A DNA stretch of 64,000 nt from Patiria pectinifera. Its lineage: Eukaryota; Echinodermata; Asteroidea; Valvatida; Asterinidae. The DNA is taken from the NCBI GenBank assembly GCA_029964075.1, contig CM057147.1, positions 18,745,513 to 18,809,512 of the forward strand. The letters run 5' to 3'. Under the pieces are notes generated by a model. That model was not told the DNA's origin and did no database searches. It was given only the letters and a program-made list of their open reading frames with translations. Both the position numbers and the translations under genes were made by a program. Shown piece after piece: positions 12,301 through 23,600 of the stretch; position 1 is the first letter of the stretch; each line of letters begins with the position of its first letter.

Positions 12301-14917
12301 TGATCATTCCCCCCCCCCCCCACCGCCAATACAGAGTAGAGGCTAGGTCATAATTCAAGCGAAAGTGAAATGAATTTCATGACCTCAACATTTGAAGGTT
12401 CATTGTGTCGCTCACCGTCACCCTGTAGAATTCATTTCGCATCAAAATTCAAGTCACTGACTTGCAATTGATAGTCGGGTGTCATTCTTCCTTTCAGTTA
12501 TTTCCCAGACATCTTCAAGAACGGTGGCTTTGCCAAGCAGGCTGCCAAGTACGGGCCGTTCATGCAATACAACAGCACCCCCAGAGCCAACATCTTTCGG
12601 CGGGATCATCACAAAGTGACCGACATGGAGTCCATGATGAAACTGATGAGGTTCGCTGCTTGTCCACTTTCAAATTCTTACATTTGTCATGATAGTAAAG
12701 TGGGTATTAAGTTCTTAGAAAATCTAAACTACTAATCATAGACATTTTTTTTTTGCTTTTTGCGTAGAAAAAACAGGTGACCAACCAAATTGTTGTGCAA
12801 TGCATATGTATTTTCTTCTTGTATCCCCCCAATCCAATATTACTATTATTATTATTATTTATATCAGGCTGACTTGATCCGAAAGAAATACATTTCAGGA
12901 CTTTGTCTTTATTTCTCATATTTCTTCGAAAATTCTTCGCTCACCGATGCAAATTTCATGCCGCTCAAAGCTGCCATTGTGGTGGTTGACAACAGTCAGA
13001 CAATGTGTACGTGTTCATCTTTTCCAACCGTGGACGAAAAATACCAGAGAACAAAAGAGAACAATATCGTCCACGATTCTCAGCATACGTCCGTGATTGG
13101 GGTCGTGTACAAAACCTATGGGAGTCTTCCTAAAAAGGGAGTACAAACAAAAGAGGGACAATAGTCTTAGAGTGACTTCATCTGTGCCTGTTTTGTGATT
13201 TCTTTCAGGTACAATGATTTCCAGCACGATCCTCTCTCCCGATGCAATTGTACGCCGCCCTACAGCGGTGAGAATGGCATCTCGGCTCGCTCTGACCTCA
13301 ATCCAGCCAACGGTACCTACCCGCTGGAGTTTCTCGGTTTCCGGTGCCACGGTGGCACAGACATGAAGGTAGGTATTGTCCTTTCAAAGATTTTGAACAT
13401 TCCTGACCACTCCGTAGTGTGGCACTCAGGATCTTTCGGACTTTACAATTTCTATCAATTGTTTAAATTTTTAGACATAATAAGTCTAATAAATAGTCTT
13501 GTTATATAGTTTTGAGTCACCATTCAATGTCTGGAAAATGTTTTATTTTTATATTTTTAGAGTCAGGATCTCGAACTCTTTTCAAGATGTTGTTTTTCCA
13601 TAAAATGTTTATTTGAAAACCAACTTTAACAAGAAAATATGGCTACTGTTTGGTTTATTTTAAAGTAAATCATGGTAAAAGCCTAACCCCATTTTCATTG
13701 GAGTTCACTCTGTTTTGACACTCCCTTATGTAAGCAGTTCGTGAGGTCACAGAAAAGTTCTCAAGTACATCACTGCCATTTCAGCATCTGCCCATACAAA
13801 AACATCTAGTTCTGAATTGCGAAAAAATTACCTAAAAAAGACACAAAAAAAACATCGTAGATGCTGGAAAAACCAAGAAACAATGCTGTTCTTGTAGTCT
13901 GGGTCCCTGACCCTACTTCAGATGAAACGGAGCAGTTATAGATATCGGGGAATTTTCAGGTCAGGGAACCAGACTAGCTGGCTTGCACCCGTTCATGGAT
14001 GTGTAACCGATTGCAAACAAAATGTGGACTAACTAAATCTGGTAAACTGGGGGCAGTATTTGAAAAAGTCATTTTTTTTTCAATGATGGTCGGTCAAGTA
14101 TCATTGGAAATTTATACAAGAAATTTATACAGCACACCCAGGTGACATGATTTCACAGGATGCTTGAGACTATTATTCACTTACACTCAAGTAGGGTATA
14201 AACATTTCATAATAATTTGGTAGTTTTTTTTTTTTTGATGTTTGCAAATGTTGTCTATTACCTTTAAATTTGAAGTGTAAGATTGGACTGATACTTGTCC
14301 AACTTTTTGAATAGATGGACCATTTAGTTGTGCACACTACAGTTGTATACTGACTTGCGCACGCATGCTGCACGCGTTCTTGAAGACAAGGCGTGCGTGC
14401 ATTTTGGTTGACCCTAACGGTCAAAGGAGCCTGGAGTGCGTGCGTGCTGACGACTGAGTCAGGCATGCAACTGGGAAATTATGAGGAAATTCCGAACTAC
14501 ACAAGACTTTGTACAGTATTTTTTCAATTTGTAATGGCATTCATGAGAAGTAAAAAAAAAAATGAGGAAATCATCGGATCCGAGGAAAAGTTTGCATGCC
14601 TGCCGAGTGCGACTTCAGAAAATGGCTGTCGCCGGATTAGTCCATACACAATTGTTATGAGGTCAGGTGTCCGGTTTACTTTGCTAGAGGGTACTTCTTC
14701 ACGGTGTCCCTAGTCAATATGTTTGTCCATATTTGCACAGGTGACCAGCAGTGACATGGCCAAGTCACTCTCCATGATGGCCGTCAGTGGGCCCACCCAC
14801 GACCAACAGCCTGTCTTCCAGTGGAGCAAGTCTCCATGTGAAATGGAGCAGCTTCACCTGGGCCACCCTGACCTCTTCAACTTTGAACCCACGAAGGTCG
14901 TCTGGGAGCAGCCATAA
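3370..14917 (+). CDS. PLBD2: Phospholipase B-like protein 2 (lysosomal Ntn hydrolase), 5' end missing
   Basis: Ten exons join in frame with GT-AG introns: 3370-3613, 5343-5437, 6557-6774, 7867-7961, 8483-8643, 10293-10388, 11114-11185, 12498-12650, 13209-13368 and 14741-14917 (TAA stop). Together they give about 489 residues. Human PLBD2 is near 590, so roughly 70-100 N-terminal residues, including the signal peptide, are missing; the first exon here opens mid-codon. Diagnostic stretches are SLQAYAAG-like (DTLQAYAAGLVEG), GHCSALIKLLPGN, SGLVSMETTIGN, YNSGTYNNEWMVVDY, YWPSYNVP, RANIFRRDHHKVTDM and ARSDLNPANGTYP. They match PLBD2 better than PLBD1. In this family the Cys of GHCSALIK becomes the N-terminal nucleophile after autocleavage in the lysosome; it is present in exon 3. 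N-glycosylation sequons are visible (for example NST in exon 8, NGT in exon 9). No frameshift is seen. Confidence 0.93.
3865..4306. repeat. Cluster of tRNA-derived SINEs, two in opposite orientation
   Basis: Three pieces lie in PLBD2 intron 1 (3614-5342). At 3865-3935 (minus) the reverse complement reads GGCGTAGCGGTAG then GGTTCGAATCCCGCC, A-box and B-box like. At about 3942-4060 (minus) is a 5'-truncated SINE body. At 4111-4306 (plus) is a full copy, with AGCTCGGTGGTCTAGTG (A box), GGGTTCGAGTCCCA (B box), then CAACTTTCACTCGGGAGGTA in the body. The same family recurs at 61453-61643. Confidence 0.75.
4340..4665. repeat. ~340-bp dispersed repeat in PLBD2 intron
   Basis: This copy is matched by 19393-19737 over nearly its whole length. 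Shared landmarks are CCATCTCAGCTCCCT, TACAGCTCGATGC, GGTACCCATTT, GAAGCAATGAGTGACAAAG and GGCCACAGCACTCCAC. The right end reads in reverse like a tRNA-derived head (GAACCCATGACC in the second copy), so it is probably a SINE inserted in reverse orientation. Confidence 0.75.
6925..7320 (+). repeat. Dispersed repeat, copy in PLBD2 intron 3
   Basis: The segment is shared with 13857-14260 on the same strand. Landmarks are ATGCTGGAAAAACCAAGAAA, GTTCTTGTAGTCTGG, AGCTGGCTTG, GTGTAACCGATTGCAAACAAAAT and TGATGTTTGCAAATG. The reverse complement of part of it appears at 38760-38990 and 39190-39400, with CAAGCATCC, GGTGTGCTGTCATTTTC and TTTGTATCAATTTCC. The element type is unknown. Confidence 0.75.
8105..8455. 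repeat. Foldback element in PLBD2 intron 4
   Basis: The left arm (about 8105-8245) and the right arm (about 8310-8455) are imperfect reverse complements. Examples are CCCCCTGGATGGGATGC against GCATCCCATCCAGGGGG, and GGCGTTTATCTCCGGTTTC against GAAACCGGAGATAAACGCC. A spacer of about 60 bp separates them and resembles part of the 4340-4665 repeat (TACTCCTGGGTGGAG). A transcript would form a long hairpin. Confidence 0.85.
8690..8900 (+). repeat. GTCT microsatellite with attached dispersed repeat
   Basis: Five GTCT units at 8711-8730 are followed by unique-looking sequence containing TCTAGAACCGGGCACCGTATG and GAAGTTGAAAATTGGCAGG. A tetranucleotide run joined to such a module looks like the end of a dispersed element. 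I see only this copy in the window. Confidence 0.4.
9721..10002. mobile_element. 282-bp MITE with 14-bp TIRs
   Basis: The element has perfect 14-bp terminal inverted repeats, TAGGCCATCAGCCT at the left and AGGCTGATGGCCTA at the right. ACT flanks both sides, consistent with a 3-bp target duplication. There is no open reading frame of note. It sits in PLBD2 intron 5. The superfamily cannot be fixed from this copy alone; a 3-bp duplication would suit a PIF/Harbinger-like element. Confidence 0.75.
10389..12497 (+). other. PLBD2 introns 6 and 7, no separate gene seen
   Basis: Apart from exon 11114-11185, these introns hold AT-rich DNA, a poly-C tract near 12308-12322 and no convincing coding or RNA signal. 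The region 11640-11830 is moderately GC-rich without an exon-like frame. Confidence 0.5.
13857..14260 (+). repeat. Dispersed repeat, second copy in PLBD2 intron 9
   Basis: Same family as 6925-7320, in the same orientation and order: GCTGGAAAAACCAAGAAACAA, TAGCTGGCTTGCACCCGTTC and TGATGTTTGCAAATGTTG. The two copies differ by many small substitutions and indels, so the insertions are old. Confidence 0.75.
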
Positions 14918-14944
14918 ATAGAACAGTACCTGCTGTCAGTGCAA

Positions 14945-15552
14945 GTGCCAGCAGCCGATTTCACGAAAAAGCGCGTAGCTTACGCCATGCATCGGACTTA
15001 CGCAACAAATTTGTTGCACAACTGCGCAATAAACTTAACAATCAATTAAGAATCAATAGCTGCGCAACGTTTTAAATAATCTAAACATCTTGGACAGGAA
15101 TAATAACAGCATTTACGACGGCTGTTTGTGTACGATTTTGTTCGATCGCGAAACAGTCCAACGAATCACCTCAGCCCGCCATTTTGAAAATAATCTTGTC
15201 CGAGTTGCTTCGGAACTCTAAACGCTTGGTCACCAGTAAAATTGCAATTTTCATTTACCTCAAACACAAAGCTGTGAGTGTTTGTATCAACCTTGATAAG
15301 TTGTGCAGTAATGGGCGCCAAGACGATCATGATTTGTTGGTAAAATAGGTAATTTTCGGTTGCTACGCCACAACCTACACCACCTAATATTATTGCGCAA
15401 GTTATGCATAATTTGTTGCGCAAGTCGCGAACTTACGCACTATGAAACTTTCGTGAAATGTTGCACAGCGTGAAATGTTGCGCAAGTTGTGCAATAAATT
15501 AAGGCGCAAGTGGACTTCTGCCATTGCGTGAAGTTTCGTGAAATTGGCTGCA
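14945..15552. mobile_element. Foldback element with GATTTCACGAAA / TTTCGTGAAAT ends
   Basis: The left end reads CAGCCGATTTCACGAAA and the right end TTTCGTGAAATTGGCTG, which are inverted. Inside, TTGCGCAA/TTGCGTAAGT-type motifs repeat in both orientations. A related element lies at 20080-20518. It begins about 30 bp after the PLBD2 stop codon, so part of it may belong to the PLBD2 3' UTR. Confidence 0.7.
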
Positions 15553-15569
15553 GTATATGTATAGTGCAA

Positions 15570-15716
15570 GTGCCGGTATTAGGCCGGATCCAAATGACTT
15601 GGCTATGGCCAGAAATAACACACAAGTCTATAGGAAGTGGCTGCAGCTGCTAGCCAGTGGCTTTCATAGGTTCGCGTGTTATTCCTGGCAGTAGCCAAGC
15701 GATTTGAATATGGCCT
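15570..15716. mobile_element. Short palindromic MITE
   Basis: The arms are inverted around a GTGGCTGCAGCTGC centre: ACTTGGCTATGGCCAG...AACACACAAGTCTATAGG on the left, and CATAGGTTCGCGTGTTATT...AGTAGCCAAGCGATTTG on the right. Relatives are at 19757-19883 and 35122-35230. Confidence 0.6.
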
Positions 15717-17810
15717 TTGTTTACTGTTCACAAGTGTGAATCATTATGTTTCGAAAGTATTATGATAGGGATGTTACAATACCACATTTTCAAATCACTG
15801 AAGTTACAATACAATAGGCACGAAGGTGTCACAAATTCCAGTCCTGGCAGTTAACCATTAGCAACTGTACTACATTGTATTTCATTGTGTTTATTCACTG
15901 AAAAATTAAAAAACCCATAGAGTGCTTCGGCAGTTTCTGGCGCCACAGTGAGTAATAGGCAGGACGGTTTCAGGCGCTACAGTGACTAACAGGTTAAGGC
16001 AGATTTACACAGAAGCACAGTACCCGAAAGCGAAAGTGAAAAGTGGCATGCCACATTTGCTGATTGGCATTACAGTGGCAGTAAACATGCACAGACTGGC
16101 AGAAAACTGAACACATTTATGCAAATTAATGAATTTTTTACAGCGGTTTGTCGCCCTACCTCATGGTTTAAAGTTAGAGTGGAGCATTTGCAGCTAGCCA
16201 CAAAATTAATGTGACTGACCAAATTATTGTTCAAAACCTTACTTGGTTTAAAGAGAGTAATAACACTAAACTCCCTGTGAAATTATTCCTTCTGGCATGC
16301 TGTCATTTTGAAGAAAACAATAAAAGGTCATTTCCAAAGATGTGTCCAAGTGACACATTTTTGGACATTTTTGTTGGTAGTTGGTTTGTAATGGCGCAAA
16401 TCCGTGATTGGGTGCGCGCAAGCGTTGACAATGCCGCACACGTGCACGCAGTTACTATGATGAGCGAGAATTGTGGGTTCAGTGTGACATCACGTAGCTA
16501 CAATCGTCTGAATGGAATTCATATCCCGAGTGCTGATTTTTAGGTTGTGTCACGAGAGTGCGCAATTCAAAATATGACTATGCAACTTTTAAACTGACAT
16601 TGAGATCCAGAATATTATGTTTTCTTAAAACATACAGCATACAGAGCCAAAGCTTCATCAGGTTAAGGTGTTATGCACCCGTCTTTAGATTTTGAGCACT
16701 TTTGTGGCTTCAAATGAAAAAAAAAATGCACAAATGACAAATGGTCCATCCTACCCAACTTTCCCATTGAAACTGGTACACCAAACTGTAGTTCATGATT
16801 CGTTCTATATCAAGGCTTAGCACGAAGGCAAGTTTGTATGGGGGCTTGTGATTGGTTTCGCCCTACACTATAGAAATATACTACCAGTTTCTTTCTGAAA
16901 ATAATACTTTCAAAAGGGGCAAAGCCCAATATTGAAATAACAATTTATGTGTCAATTCGTTCATCAGGATTCAATTCTGGCCAACAGTTACAAAGAGGAA
17001 TTTCGTAAAACGTACTTTGTCCAGTTTTAGTTATGTTGTATAAGTAGCGTACAGAAGACAAGTACATGTGTCCTTTTTTGGGGTGAAAACATGAAATGTT
17101 TACTTATAAGGTTTTAAAGTTCTATTTTTTTGTGGGGGATGCCAGTCTTTGCCCAATTCTTTCTGAAAATTAAGTCGGATTTTTTGTACCATTTTTTTTT
17201 TACTTTAAAGACAAAGACAGTCTTAGTATATTTTATCGTTATATTTTTGGTCATTAGAAGGTGGTCACTTGAACATGCAAGTGCACATGCTTGTTCTACA
17301 TTGTAGCATGTTACCAATATTTTAGTTAACGAAAATGGTTGCTCAGGGTGACATTCCTATAGACTTGTGCACAAATAAAAAAAAAAAAATTCAACCCTCC
17401 TATGCAAACATACATTCTGTACAAAGTAGTCCTTTCAGTCAAAATCAAAGAAGTCAAAGTACTTGCTTGACATATGATGTGACTAGCCTGTGTTCAAAGT
17501 ATAGCAGGGGAAGTGGATGGAACTTTTGACTGTCTGTGTCTGTTTAAATAGCAGGAGGGTTAATGACCCCTAACCTACTTTAAAATGTCTAATATATATT
17601 GAGCCCTTATTGAAATACATTTGCAAGAATTTCAAGCAACAGTCTAAACGGTAGATAAATACGTTGCAGCATTATGAGTTTATTCAGTTTTTTTTAATAC
17701 ATTATCTTAAAAATTATACACGCGAGTGGTTGACATTTGTAATTTATACAGGTTTTTCTCAATTTCGAATTGAACAAAGACATGGACAGAATGGGGAATG
17801 GCCAACATAG
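15717..17810. other. Intergenic DNA, nothing recognised
   Basis: There are several open frames of 60-110 codons but no splice-flanked conserved exon, RNA gene or clear repeat boundary. Composition is AT-rich, with short homopolymers. Confidence 0.5.
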
Positions 17811-17883
17811 GTCTGGATAGCTCAGTTGGTAGAGCACCGGAACGGAAATCCGGAGGTCGCAGGTTCAAACCCCACTCCAGTCA
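17811..17883 (+). repeat. tRNA-like sequence (SINE head or tRNA pseudogene)
   Basis: A consensus A box (TAGCTCAGTTGG) and B box (GGTTCAAACCC) are present. It folds as a cloverleaf with 6 of 7 acceptor pairs, 4 of 4 D-stem pairs and 5 of 5 anticodon-stem pairs, but only 3 of 5 T-stem pairs. The anticodon loop is ACGGAAA, which has C instead of the invariant U at position 33. It is flanked by an inverted repeat, TTGAACAAAGA (about 17770-17780) and TCTTTGTTCAA. These defects favour a pol III-derived repeat over a functional tRNA. Confidence 0.6.
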
Positions 17884-18372
17884 ATTTCTTTGTTCAACTT
17901 TAAAATTAGCATAATATTAGGATAAAAATGCTAAGTTTCTAAAGTATTGACTTCACCAAACAAATTTTAAATCCAATTGTACCAAAAAAATTTATGTATC
18001 CAAGATTTTGTCTAGTTTTATTTTTCTTCACAAAGACGTTTTAGTTGTATTTTTTTAAAATTAAATATATAAAACCTGCCATAAGATGGCTCTTTATCGT
18101 AAGTAAAATCACCTATGTTTGTTTCAGAAGGATGTTTATACATAGATTTGTAATAAATAATGCAAGGTGATCATATAACAAAAATTTGCATTTAAAATTT
18201 AGCCTTGTGTGACCTGGCCGTTCAAGTCAAGATAGTAATTAAAATTAGTCAAGATTAGTTTCGACTTGTGACCAACTCGATGACAACTCGGTCTTTAGCA
18301 TGTTATCACAAAATTTGAAAAGTACACCCTGTTTAACCTGGAACATATTGTAGCATTTCGACCACCAATTAA

Positions 18373-19038
18373 TACAGCGTGTCCCAATAAACATTGTGCA
18401 TGAAGAAATCACTGATTTTCTCAAAAGTTGGTCAGACTAGCGAATCAAATTTTATAGCATTGTCAAGCCTGTGGTCTTGTTTATAATTGGTGAAAAAATC
18501 AAGAAAATCCAACGATGCTAACTAGAGATTATCTTTGATTTGGTAAGGCTATGTATTTTCCGACCTGCACAATGTAATTTCCACTTAGTATTTGCTTGTA
18601 TATAACCAATTATTGGGTTATTGGTATGTGTTACGCAGTGCTTGAAATATTGCATGGCATTTGGTTAAGGGTGTTCACAGATAACATTTTGGGTACATAA
18701 CATTATATAATCAAAACTAATACCACTTGGAATGCCTGATATGAGGTGTTTAGTCTTTGACAAAGATTTTGAAAGGACAATGAACATGCAATCTTCTTTG
18801 ACAGCTGAAATGTATTGCTAGCTTAACTACAGGATTCTAATTGTGCAGGAGGAAAATAATGTAGCCTTACAAAATCAACGATATCTCTAGTTTGCATTGA
18901 TGGATTTTCTTGATATTTCACCAATTATAAACAAGACCATACGCTGTAAAACAGTATAAAATTTAATAAGCTAGTATGTCCACCTTTTGAGCAAATCAAC
19001 GACTTCTTCATGCACAATGTTTATTGGGACACGCTGTA
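18373..19038. mobile_element. Non-autonomous Tc1/mariner-like element
   Basis: The termini are inverted: ACAGCGTGTCCCAATAAACA at the left, with its complement ending GGACACGCTGT at the right. TA dinucleotides lie at both borders. The inverted similarity extends inward: CTTGTTTATAATTGGTGAAA near 18477 matches TTTCACCAATTATAAACAAG near 18915. It has no transposase frame. Length is about 666 bp. Confidence 0.8.
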
Positions 19039-19392
19039 CTGGTGGACATGCAAGTTTTAAATATGCACTATTAGTATTTATTTTTGTATTGCTTAATTTG
19101 CTGAAATGACAAACATTTCCAAAAACATATACTTTGGCAACATTTTCAAAATAGTGATAATTTTTATGAAAAACTTGGAATAATTTAGGCATTTCTCTTA
19201 AAATCACAGTATTTAAAATGAAAAATATATGAGCTTTCACTCCTCTGGAATACCAGCAGGAAAGAGTCGCAAAGTGTGACGTCAGTCGGCACGACAACTG
19301 GCTCCAAGCAAACTTCTATCGTGGCCTTTGGGTGTTGAGCATTGTGAAAATAGATTCTTTCTGTGACCACATTAATAATAACAGGTAATAAT

Positions 19393-19737
19393 GACAGGTT
19401 CTTATATAGCGCTTTTAACTAAGATCAAAGCGCTTTACATTTTTATTACCCCTAATCATTGGGCCAATTAAACATTCCATATGCCATCTCAGCTCCCTTA
19501 GGAGTATACAGCTCGATGCTGCCTGTTAGGCGCAAGGAAGCTAATTCAATCACAATAACCACCACTGCCCTCATAGGTACCCATTTACTCCTGGGTGGAG
19601 AGAAGCAATGAGTGACAAAGTGCCTTGCTCAAGGGCACACGCACCATGACCCCGCAAGGACTCGAACCCATGACCTGCAGCTTTACCCACAGACCACGAA
19701 TCAGTGCCCTTAACCACGAGGCCACAGCACTCCACAT
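19393..19737. repeat. ~345-bp dispersed repeat, second copy
   Basis: Homologous to 4340-4665 and slightly longer at the left, where it starts GACAGGTTCTTATATAGCGC. The right end reads in reverse as a tRNA-like head (GGACTCGAACCCATGACC). Confidence 0.75.
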
Positions 19738-19749
19738 TGTGAATTTGAA

Positions 19750-20060
19750 AACATTCCAGGGCCGCATACGACTTGCTTGGCTACGACTTGAAATTACACA
19801 CGTGTCTATGGGAAGTGGCTGCAGCCGCTACCATAGACGCGTGTGTAATTTCAAGCCGTAGCCAAGAATTCGGACACGGCCCAGTATAACCTCTATCACT
19901 AAGCTGCTCAGCACAGAAATTTGCTAAGTACAAAAAAGTATCTGCTTAGCAGAAACAGGTTACCAGCTAAAATGGCATGCATTACATACTGCTTGTGACT
20001 GGTTCCCTGCTGATCTCTGCTTAGCACATAATTTCGCTAAGCAACATTTTCTGCTTCGCC
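19750..20060. mobile_element. Palindromic MITE followed by a degenerate second MITE
   Basis: At 19757-19883 the arms mirror around GTGGCTGCAGCCGC. AGGGCCGCATACGACTTGC...GCTACGACTTGAAATTACAC is opposite GTGTAATTTCAAGCCGTAGC...CGGACACGGCCC. At about 19890-20060 is a degenerate relative of 21616-21859, with GCTTAGCAGAAACAGGTTACCAGC. Confidence 0.65.
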
Positions 20061-20079
20061 GCTCCAGGAAATTCGACCC

Positions 20080-20518
20080 GGCAGCCTATTTCACGAAACT
20101 TTACGCAATGGCGTAACTCTACTTGGGCCACAATTTGTTGCGTACGTTGCGCAACGTTTCAAGCGGCGCAACATTGCAGTTGTGACACATTTCACAAAAG
20201 TTTCATAGTGCGTAAGTCTGTGACTTACGCAACAAATTAAAGTGTAACTCACAAAATCATTTTTAATAGTTGGCATAAGTTGTGGCGTAGCGCCTGAAAA
20301 TGACCTATTTTACTAGCAAATCGTGATCATCGTGATCATTGACCAAACAAAATCATACACAAGCAACCATCGAAAATGCTTATTTACTATCCCCGTCTAA
20401 GATGTTACTTGATGTTACAAATTATTTAAAACGTTGGGCAGCTACGCCAAGGTTGTGAAATCGATTGTATGTTTATTGCACAGCTGCGCAACGTGATGTT
20501 TCGTGAAATCGGATGCTG
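20080..20518. mobile_element. Foldback element, relative of 14945-15552
   Basis: It starts with CAGCCTATTTCACGAAACTT and ends with ATGTTTCGTGAAATCGG. The inside contains TTGCGCAACGTT and ACTTACGCAACAAATT motifs in both orientations. It ends about 150 bp downstream of the PSPH stop codon. Confidence 0.65.
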
Positions 20519-20667
20519 GTTTGCAAGCATATTGACCTGAATTTAGCCTGGTCTGGTACTAGGTACTGCACAATGACGTCATCACTTGATCACACTTTTT
20601 CCATATGGTATTCATCCCATGATCTTTTGGTTGTAGCCTAGGCAACCGCCACCCTTGGCCAATGACA

Positions 20668-23600
20668 TCATGAAGACTCGTTCAGCACGCTGATGAGTTC
20701 CTGGAAGCTGGAGACGAACCACTTGGCTCCCTCCTGGACCTTGGCTCGGACTTTGTTGCCACCGAATCCGATGAAAGCATCCTGGGGAGAAATAAGGATG
20801 AACAAAGACTTAAGAACAGACTACAATCTTGACTGAACCTCGCCCAATAATGGGCGCAATTGCTTCTTTTTCCTCCTCTGCATTCCACACTTGTGCCAAC
20901 CATATTAAAAGTTTGATGTCTTGAAATAGTTGTGATACGCTGAAGATTGTTCTGATATTGAAATTTCCAGTTCTATTACTTTAATACATATTTTTTTTTT
21001 CTGGAAGCATTCCTTCTAGAAATTTCTTGTGGGAAATATTTTCAACACAACGTAGTATCAGTGATGAAAATTAGGTACTGTTTTTATTCTGAGCAAGTTA
21101 TGCTTTCCAATAAGCCATTGCACAATTTTTTTTATTAAATGTGAATGTTTACTACACAGCTAATTACTCCACATACATGTACATTTGAATGTCTACATGT
21201 ACGTTGATTTGAATGGGAAAAAAATGAAGATGGCCACAACATGATAATGGTCTGTTTGGAGTTTGTCCCAGCCAAACATAAATTGCCACAGGTCTAGTTC
21301 CCGATGTACTTACAGCAGGTGGACAAGCCTCCAGGTCTGTGGCGCCGTCCCCAATCATCACCACATGTCGGTAGCCGTGCTTCTTTTTCAGCATGCCCAC
21401 TACCTTGGGTTTGCCCCCAGCTTCGCAGGTGGGCTGCTTCTCACAGAATCCAGCAAACTCACCTGGACGGACAAAGATTCATTTCCATTCAATTTGTATT
21501 CGCATGTGGCTGTTCAAAGACAGTCTGGTTGACTAATATGTTGGTTTTGTTCACCTTCCACAGATAAAGCAGTGCCCTTAACCACTTAACGTCGGATGAT
21601 ATGTTAACACAATCTGGGCCCAATTTCACGGCGCTGCTAAGCACAAAAAATGTGCTTAGCACAAAAAAAGTCTGGCTTATAAAAGCAGGTTATCAGCCAA
21701 AACTTTGTGTGATTTTCATGCTAAGCAAACAACAGCTGAACACTAATCACGAGCAATATACATCACATGGAGTTTTGGCTGGTAACCTGCTTTAATACGC
21801 CAGGCTTTTTTGTGCTAAGCAAATTTGTGTGATTAGCAGCGCCGTGAAATTGGCCCCCGGCTGTTTCTATACACAGGCACGGCTTACGGGTTAAAACGTC
21901 AAGCTCAGATTCAACATAAAATTTATTACCTATTGTAAAAATGTAAATGAAGTATCAACACAAAAGTCTTACCATTGTAGAAAAACTTCAACTTGTTGGC
22001 AAAGATGTTTTCTTCCGGGATCTTGAGAGCTTTGGCCAGCTCACTCACTGTGCAGAAGAAACCTCCAGTAACTAAGTAGACTGCCGTCCCTCGGGCTAGG
22101 AGTAGCTGAATCAATTCCCTGCAATGACAATTGTACAATGTCTTAAAGAGGTTGTGGAATGCTCGAAAACATTTCCGTCATTTTTTGGGAATATGTAGCC
22201 TAAGGTGTGATGAAACAAAAACGACTATTGTTTCTGTCAAAGGGTACTTTTGAGAGCTATTTTTCAGGTCCTGTTTCGACCCGAACGTGCAATTTGTGTG
22301 AAAGTCGTCGTTGCGGGCAGCAAACAAAACACAGTAAATCGTGATGTAATAAACAGGACTCGTTTATGCTACTCTGCATCGGGAGTCCTGTTTATTACGT
22401 CACCATTTACTGTGTTTTGTTTGCTGCCCGCAACGACGACTTTTACACAAATTGCACGTTCGGGTCAAAAAAGGCATGACAGAACTTGAAAAACAGCTCT
22501 CAAAAGTACCTTTTGTACTCATTTTATGACAGAAACAATAGTCGTTTTTATTTCATCACACCTTAGGCTACATGTACCCGAAGAATGACGGAAATGTCTT
22601 CGAGCATTCCACAACCTCTTTAACCCTAACTCCCTAGGCATTATTGGTAGCATGCAACCTCAATCCTGCAAAATCCTCCATGTAAAAATTGCATGCAGCG
22701 TCTATCCTCCAAAATCATCTGTTATTTCTTGAATGTGGTCCTTGGAGGGGTGACCACTGCCTCAATCCTGCAAAATCCTCCAGCAATCACTGTCTGTATG
22801 TTGAGGCAGAGCCAGTGACATCCTGGAGCAGTGCGGAGGATTCAGCAATTAATTATACAAAACAAGGCTACGTCTTGATCTGAGGATTCTGACCATTCAG
22901 CAGGCCCTTTTTATCATGTCTTTCATAACCTGTTCTATTACAAACAAAAAATGTCAGCCAAATTGACCAATGAAGAGCTTATTTCCTTATTTCTGATCAA
23001 AATGACGTCACAGCTTCTAAAGTCAACTCCGATTGGCTGGCGCATAAAATGTGCATGCTCGGTTACATCAAACATTCGTTCTTGTGGCTCTGCGCAAGTG
23101 AATGCCTGATCCTCAGACTACCCCCCAATCCACCCCCCCCCCCGGCACCCATCCCATCAAACATCAAGCTAACCCCACCCCGCCCGTCATCGATGGGGCA
23201 TGACAACAGACGAGTGACACCGGAGAGCAGAACTCACGTCACACCAGGCATCAGATAATCGGCAGGCGGGTGGTTCTCTATGAAAGCCTTGACTTGAGCT
23301 TTGGTAGGGTTGATGATGTCCATTCTGGCCTGCAGTGTTTCCTTGTACGTTATGCTGCCGTCCATGGCCTTCTTTGTCCTGAAATGATAAAAAAGCAACG
23401 GCTAATAAATATGATAACTTAAGCCAAAAAAAAAAATCGGTCTCTGGTCAGCGCGCGCGTCGATTTTAATCATGCGCGTCAATCTTTTTTTTTCCCAAAA
23501 TGTTCCGCGGTAGCTCCAACAGCGCCTTGTATTGCCGCACCTCCTCAATTTTTTTTACCAAAGAGCACCAAGGAATGGGAAATTGCACCAAGGCAAATGA

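Noticed and set aside
13015..13350. 111-codon minus-strand ORF over PLBD2 exon 9
   Set aside because: It lies opposite a well-supported exon and has no splice or homology support.
17811..17883. Functional tRNA gene (anticodon GGA, Ser)
   Set aside because: Position 33 is C, the T stem has two mismatches, and a tRNA-Ser should have a long variable arm. Treated as a tRNA-derived repeat.
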